A DNA stretch of 64,000 bases, taken from assembly GCA_947683625.1 (NCBI GenBank), contig CANTUR010000044.1:1922001-1986000 (forward strand), written 5' to 3'. This stretch comes from Mallotus nudiflorus. Its lineage: Eukaryota > Streptophyta > Magnoliopsida > Malpighiales > Euphorbiaceae. A program made the translations under genes and the position numbers. Under the pieces are notes generated by a model that saw only the letters and a list, made by a program, of their open reading frames with translations, was not told where the DNA came from and ran no database searches. This document shows, one piece after another, positions 57,901 through 64,000 of this stretch (position 1 is the stretch's first letter; each line of letters begins with the position of its first letter).

Positions 57901-60900
57901 TCAATGCACAATTTGTGCACCTTTACGCATATTTGAACACATAAATTGAACTCGTGCAAATTTGTGCACAAATGGTTTTAAACAGTTCTAATTGCATATA
58001 TACAATTGTAAATACTGTTCCAGCATTCCAAACACATAAATCAAATAGATTTAATTCAATGCTCAATTTGTGCACATTTGCAAAAGTTTGAACTCAAAAT
58101 GTGAAGTCATACAAATTTGTGCACGATAGGTTTTAAACAAGTCATCCAATGTTCCAATTACATATTTACAATTTCAAATATGTGTTCCATCATTATAAAC
58201 CCATAAATTGTAATCATTTAATTGAATGCACAAATTGTGCATCTTTATGCACGTTTGAATGCATAAAGTGAACTCGTGCAAATTTATGCACAAATGGTTT
58301 TAAACATGTTATCCAATTTTCCAATTGCATATTCATAAATGTAAATATATGTTCCAAACTTCCAAACTCAAAAATAAAATTGATTTTATTGAATGCTCAA
58401 ATTGTGCAGATTTGCGTAAGTTTGAATGTAAAACTTTAACTAGTGCAAATTTGTGCCCAAATGGTTTGAATGCTCTAATTACATATTTAAACTTGCAAAT
58501 ACATGTTCCAACATTCTCAACCCATAAATTGTATTCATTTAATTGAATGCACAAATTGTGCACCATTGCAAATGTTTGAACGCAGGAAGTGAACTTTTGC
58601 AAATTTGTGCACGAATGGTTTTAAACGTGTTATCTACTTTTTCAATTGCATATTTACAATTGTAAATAAATTTTCCATCATTCAAAACAAATAAATCAAA
58701 TTGATTTAATTGAATGCTCAATTTGTGCGCATTTGTACAAGTTTGAACTCAAAATATGAAGTCATACAAATTTATGCATGATAGGTTTTAAACATGTCAT
58801 CCAATGTTCCAATTACATATTTATAATTGAAAATACAAGTTCCGTCATTCTAAACATTTAAATCTTATTCAATTAATTAAATACTCAAATTGTGCACCTT
58901 TGCGCATATTTGAATGCAGAAAAGTGAACTCGTGCAAATTTTTGCATGAATGGTTTTAAACATCTTATCCAATGTTCCAATTGCATATTTAAAATTTTAT
59001 ATATGTGTTCCAGCATTCCAAATTCATAAATGAAATTGATTTTATTGAATGCTCAATTTGTGCATATTTGCGCAAGTTTGAATGCAAAACGTTAACTAGT
59101 GCAAATTTGTGCCAGAATGGTTTTAAACATGGTATCCATTATTCTAATTACATATTTAAAATTGCAAATACAGTTTCCATCATTCTAAACCCATAAATTG
59201 TAATCATATAATTGAACGCACAAATTGTGCACCATTGCACATGTTTGAATGCATAAAGTGAACTCATGCAAATATATGCACGAATGGTTTTAAATGTGTT
59301 ATCCAATGTTCCAATTGCATATTTACAATCATAAATGCAAGTTCCATCATTGCAAACCAATAAATTAAATTAATTTAACTGAATCACATTTGTGCATGTT
59401 TGAATGCAAATTGAGACTTCGTGCAAATTTGTGCACTCAGTTTGAAACATGTTATCCAATGTTCCAATTACATATTTACAATTGTAAATACAACATCCAG
59501 CATTCTACACTCATAAATTTAATTGATTTAATTGAATGCACAATTTGTGCACATTTACGCATGTTTGAACATATAAATTGAACTCGTGCAAATTTGTGCA
59601 CGAATGGTTTTAAACATGTTATCCAATGTTTTAATTTCATATTTGCAATCTTAAATATATGTTTCAGGATTCAAAACACATAAATCAAATAGATTTAATT
59701 CAATGCTAAATTTCTGCACATTTGCACAAGTTTGAACTCAAAATGTGAAGTCATACAAATTTGTGCACGATTAGTTTTAAACATGTCATCTAATGTTTCA
59801 ATTACATATTTAAAATTTCAAATAGATGTTCCATCATTATAAACCCATAAAATTTAATCATTTAATTGAATGCACAAATTGTGCACTTTTGTGCACGTTT
59901 GAACGCATAAATTGAACTCGTGAAAATTTGTGCATGAATGGTATTAAACATGTTTTCCATTATTCTAATTAGATATTTAAAATTTCAAATATGTGTTCCA
60001 TCATTCTAAACTCATAAATTGTAATCATTTAATTGAATGTGCAAATTGTGCACCATTGCACATGTTTGAACGCATAAATTGAACTCATGCAGATCGGTGC
60101 ACGAATGGTTTTCAACATGTTTTCCAATGTTCCAATTGCATATTTAAAATCATAATGTTTTAGCATAGAAAACTCATAAATCAAATGGATTTAACTGATT
60201 GCTCAGGCTATGCAGAATTGTGCATGTTTGAACGTAGAATGGGAATTCATTTAAATTTGTGCACTCGGTTTGAAACATGTAATCCAATGTTCCAATTACA
60301 TATTTACAAATGTAAGTACAACTTCCAGCATTCTACACTCACAAATTTAATTGATTAATTGAATGCATAATCTGTGCACCTTCGTGCCTGTTTGAACACA
60401 TAAATTGAACTCGTGTAAATTTGTGCATGAATGGTTTTAAGCATGTTAGCCATTGCTCCAATTGCATATTTACAATTGTAAATATATGTTCCAGTATTCC
60501 ATAGACATAAATCAAATAGATTTAATTCAATGCTCAATTTGTGCACATTTGCACAAGTTTGAACTCAAAATGTGAACTCGTACAAATTTGTGCATGATAA
60601 GTTTTAAACATGTCATCCAATGTTCCAATTACATATTTACAATTTCAAATATGTGTTCCATCATTCTAAAACATAAATTGTAATCATTTAATTGAATGCA
60701 CAAATTGTGCACCTTTGCACATGTTTGAATGCATAAAGTGAACTCATGCAAATTTGTGCACGAATGGTTTTAAACATGTTATCCAATGTTCTAACTGCAT
60801 ATTCATAAATGTAAATATATATTCTAGCCTTCCAAACTCATAAATAAAATTAACTTTATTGAATGCTCAAATTGTGCACTTTTGCATAAGTTTGAACTCA

Positions 60901-61112
60901 AAACTTTAACTAGTGCAAATTTGTGCACGAATGGTTTTAAAAATATTATCCAATGCTCTAATTACATATTTAAAATTGCAAATACATGTTCCAACATTCT
61001 CAACCCATAAAATACATTTAATTGAAGGCATAAATGGTGCACCATTGCACATGTTTGAACGTATAAAGTGAACTTGTGCAAATTTGAGCACGAATGGTTT
61101 TAAACGTGTTAT
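54933..61112. repeat. satellite array 8 (~167-bp monomers)
   Basis: About 37 monomers. The 334-bp dimer is explicit: homologous positions fall at 56664, 56999 and 57333 (spacing 335 and 334). A variant monomer with AATCATAATGTTCC/TA and TAACTGATTGCTCAGGC recurs near 55693, 57688 and 60153, roughly 12 and 15 monomers apart. No genes seen. Confidence 0.93.
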
Positions 61113-61989
61113 TGATATAAACCCTACCTATAATAAAGAAAGAACGTGCATCCAACTTTGAATATTAGCCCAATGATCATTAAGGATAGGTTGTGTTAAT
61201 GGAGCTAAACCCCTTGCTTATTAAAGTGAAGCAAGATACTTAGATATTAAAATATGAACAATCACACAATTCTAAGTCTAATCTAACCTAGCAATTGTAA
61301 TGAAAGGTAGAAGTGAAACAATTCAAGTAAACTTGCAAAGTTTCAAAAGGATAAATTTTAAGGAAAAACCTCAATTTTAATATTTCAATGCTTAAATTCA
61401 TTTCTCATAGGGTTAGTGATACGAAACCTACCTATAACGGAGATAGAATGTGCATCTAACTTTGAAATCTAGCCTAAAGATCATCAAGGATAGGTTGTGT
61501 TGATGGAGCTAAACCCCTTGCTTATTAAATTAAAGTAAGATACTTAGCTGTTAGAAGATGAACAATCACACAATTCTAAGTCTAATCTAACCTAACAATT
61601 ATAATGAAAGGTAGATGTGAAATAATTCAAGTAAACTTGCAAAGTTTCAAAAGAACAAAGTTTAAGGAAAAACCTCACTTTCAATATTTCAATACTTAAA
61701 TTCGTTTCTCATAGGGTTAGCCCTTATATAGGCATGTAAACAACCTAATCCTTGAAGGAAAAGGTTTTATTCCTTATTCCCAAAAATACCTATATAGGAA
61801 AATCCTTAATTAAGGAGATTTCCTTTAAAATAGGACAACTAATGACAACTCATCTTTGAAAAGTAAAAACTAACCATTCATTACAACTCATGACAATTAA
61901 GCAAAATGACAACTCATGACAACAAAGCATTGAAGCATGTCATGTCACATGTTGACCATTAACCCTTGACTTTGACTTGGGATATCCTT

Positions 61990-62007
61990 GAATCTTCTAG
62001 AATCTTC
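61990..62007. promoter_or_regulatory. four-unit perfect heat-shock-element-like array in solo LTR J
   Basis: GAA 61990, TTC 61995, GAA 62000, TTC 62005, consecutive on a 5-bp pitch; the two units before are degraded (GAT 61980, TCC 61985). Confidence 0.6.
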
Positions 62008-62058
62008 CTTATTGACTCTAAAATAGAAAAAACAACTTGCAAATTCATCCAATTCAAG

Positions 62059-62278
62059 CTAATTAATTTTATAATAGGAAATTAAGCTAATTAGCTTGAA
62101 TTCTTCATCATGCAGCTCCAAGGTTGTACTTGTAGTTAAATCCACCAACTTTCTTGTAATGTGAAAGACAAACAAATTCAGTGCTTGTTTGAAATTTTTT
62201 GTCCTAGATCTTGTCATTGGTCCCTTATAATGTAAGTGATCACTTAATTTAATGGGCTTGCTTAGCTTGGTTGCATCA
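62059..62278 (-). pseudogene. pol C-terminal coding segment carried inside solo LTR J
   Basis: Open frame across the LTR start: ATKLSKPIKLSDHLHYKGPM, then RSRTKNFKQALNLFVFHITR and STTLELHDEEFKL. It is the same coding tail that follows the PPT in element A and opens the LTR of E. Its presence in a solo LTR shows that the segment belongs to the LTR. Confidence 0.6.
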
Positions 62279-62438
62279 GTTATCCAATGTTTCAATTGCA
62301 TATTTATAATGGTAAATATATTTTCTACCATTCAAAACAAAAAAATCAAATTGATTTAATTGAATGATCAATTTATGCACATTTGCGCAAGTTTGAAGTT
62401 AGAATGTGAAGTCGTAAAAATTTGTGCATGATAGGTTT
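62279..62438. repeat. satellite array 9 (about one monomer)
   Basis: A single ~160-bp stretch of satellite between J and K; the monomer continues from the left of J. Confidence 0.92.
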
Positions 62439-63218
62439 TAATATGTACCCTAAAAGGGATTAAAAGTGCAAGAATGTAGCTAAATATGAAGAAGTCAAGC
62501 TAATTACCTTAATTTCCTATTTTGAAATTAATTAGCTTGATATGGAAAAATTTTGAGTTATTTTCTTACTTTTGAGTCAATAAGGAAGATTCTAGAAGAT
62601 GTGAGAAGATACAAGAATATTCCAAGTCAACAAGTCAAAATCAAATAGTCAACAAGTCAAAGAAATGGTCAGTGGTCAACATGTGACATGACATACTTCA
62701 ATGCATAGTTGTCATGAGTTGTCATTTTGCTTAGTTTTCATGAATTGTAATGAGTTGTCAATTTTGATTTTTCAAATATGAGTTGTCATTAGTTGTCCTA
62801 TTTTGAAGGAAATCTCCTTAATTAAGGATTTTTCTATATAGGTTTCTTTAGGAATAAGGAATAAAACATTTTCCTTCAAGGATTAGATTGTTTAGATGTC
62901 TATATAAGGGCTAACCTTATGACATACGAATTTAAGCATTGAAATTTTAAAAAGTAAGGCTTTTCCTTAAACTTTGTTCTTTTAAAACTTTGTAAGTTTA
63001 CTTGAATTATTTCATTTTTACCTTTCATTACAATTGCTAGGTTAGATTAGACTTAGAATTGTGTGATTGTTCATCTTTTAATAATAGCTAAGTATCTTGC
63101 TTCACTTTAATAAGCAAGGGGTTTAGCTCTATCAATACAATCTATCCTTGATGATCCTTGGGCTAATATGCAAAGTTGGATGTGTGTTCTATCTCTATTA
63201 TAGGTAGGGTTCGTATCA
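62439..63218 (+). repeat. element K 5' LTR (780 bp)
   Basis: TAATATGTACCCTAAAAGGG to GGGTTCGTATCA. Heat-shock-like units at 62585-62622 keep six of eight; TTGAC-type repeats follow; TATATAAG near 62902. Confidence 0.92.
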
Positions 63219-63221
63219 GTT

Positions 63222-63234
63222 TGGTATCAGAGCC
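63222..63234 (+). other. primer-binding site of element K
   Basis: TGGTATCAGAGCC, an exact initiator tRNA-Met complement. Confidence 0.92.
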
Positions 63235-63426
63235 AAACTTTAAGGTTTGGTTAACTATCCTTTTAATTTTTGTGTATTATTTCTTTTTCTTCTTCTCAAT
63301 TCTTCATATATTAAAAAAAATTGAGTGAAACACGAGAGAATTCACATCCTTGAGTGTAAACACGTAAGGGAGTGCTTTGTGAGGATTTGTTTTTTTTCTA
63401 TCTTTTCAAACATGATTTTTTTTAGT

Positions 63427-64000
63427 ATGGACATGCCTTATTTTCTTGGTGGGGATGATCCTTATGTTTATTTGGAATAGGTGCAACAAATAGATGAGAT
63501 AATTGTTTCTCTTGAATTAAGTGATTTCCAAAAGTGTAAACTTGCTTCTTGTAAATTTTTGGGTCATGCTGCTATATGGTGGGAAGATTTAATGGCATCA
63601 TAGAGAATGAATGGGCTTAGTGAGATTAAAAATTGGGAGATAATGAAGAGGATAATGACTAGACATTTTATTCCTCATGAAGTTAGGGATAAATTTCGTG
63701 TTAAATTATAAAGGCTTAAATAAGGTGATGAATTATATGTTTATAATTATGCTAAAAAGTTTAAGTTGTTTGTAATTGCAAGTGATGTAGGTGAATTCGA
63801 AAGGAGGAAATTTACGAAATTCATCAATGGGCTTAAGAGTGAGATTGCTAAGAAATTGAAGAAAGAAGTGCAATTAGAATCTTCCATTTCTTTAAAGGTT
63901 GTAATTGAACTTGCTTTGGAGTATGAAAAGGAAGAAGGTCCTTGTGAGGAGACAATGAAAGTGTATGAATCCAAGAATGATGAAAGTGTTGAAGTCGTTG
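63427..64000 (+). pseudogene. element K gag domain (stops; incomplete at window end)
   Basis: ATG at 63427 gives MDMPYFLGGDDPYVYLE, then a stop where G has Trp. The frame otherwise follows G: LELSDFQKCKLASCKFLG, HAAIWWEDLMAS then a stop (Trp in G), RHFIPHEVRDKF, two more stops (TTATAAAGG and AAATAAGGT), then ERRKFTKFINGLKSEIAKKLKKEVQL and VVIELALEYEKEEG to the window end. The four stops are all simple base changes. No enzyme domain is reached. Confidence 0.82.

Larger units (their letters stand above)
61113..62278 (-). mobile_element. solo LTR J with internal 304-bp duplication
   Basis: Perfect target duplication GTTAT (61108-61112 and 62279-62283). From 61113 the sequence is the U5-side LTR end (TGATATAAACCCTACC) for 304 bp, to CATAGGGTTAG; at 61417 the LTR restarts (TGATACGAAACC) and runs full length to TTGCATCA at 62278. 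It is the E-type LTR (coding segment at the far end) and has no internal region. Either a tandem duplication of the LTR end or recombination between copies produced it. Confidence 0.88.
62439..64000 (+). mobile_element. element K: gag-only type LTR retrotransposon, cut by window end
   Basis: 5' LTR, PBS, leader and the first ~574 bp of gag. The 3' end lies outside the window, so gag-only status is inferred from close similarity to B, G and I. Confidence 0.85.

Overview
The window looks like plant heterochromatin, most likely pericentromeric or centromeric DNA of a flowering plant. It is very AT-rich, and I found no ordinary host gene, rRNA, tRNA or CRISPR array. Slightly over half (about 34 kb by my boundaries) is one tandem satellite with a monomer of about 167 bp. 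Monomers of two types alternate (334-bp dimers), and diverged monomers are arranged in higher-order repeats, about 10 monomers (1.65 kb) in the first array and about 14 (2.34 kb) in the central array. I do not recognise the satellite and cannot name the species.

The rest is Ty3/gypsy-type LTR retrotransposon DNA inserted into the satellite. From left to right: satellite 1-4585; element A (-) 4586-13356, a decayed gag-pol element with 374-bp LTRs; nested inside its integrase, element B (-) 5893-8804, a gag-only element; satellite 13357-16990; element C (-) 17112-20916, a gag-only element of a second LTR family with a rearranged, foldback left edge from 16991; satellite to 24142; fragment D (-) 24143-25024; satellite to 36039; element E (+) 36040-42943, decayed gag-pol with a truncated 3' LTR; satellite to 43876; element G (-) 43877-46111, gag-only, its 3' LTR replaced by a 119-bp palindrome; satellite; solo LTR H (+) 49403-50186; satellite; element I (+) 51602-54932, gag-only; satellite to 61112; solo LTR J (-) 61113-62278 with an internal duplication; satellite; element K (+) from 62439, gag-only, cut by the window end.

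Most insertions keep 5-bp target duplications (AAAAT for B, TGTGT for I and GTTAT for J are perfect; A and G have one mismatch; E and H have two). The primer-binding site in every internal 5' end is TGGTATCAGAGCC or a close variant, complementary to initiator Met tRNA. All coding regions carry stops, frameshifts or lost catalytic residues, so none looks autonomous. The gag-pol elements A and E could once have supplied enzymes for the gag-only elements, because PBS, PPT and much of the LTR are shared (inference).

Three observations seem most worth following. First, the long LTRs share a block of alternating GAA/TTC units on a strict 5-bp pitch, up to six consecutive perfect units: a heat-shock-element architecture, next to a dense TTGAC (W-box-like) array. 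Second, the gag-only elements form a repeated non-autonomous lineage with a conserved C-terminal region I do not recognise. Third, the satellite has clear higher-order structure and short dyads, as expected of a centromere candidate.
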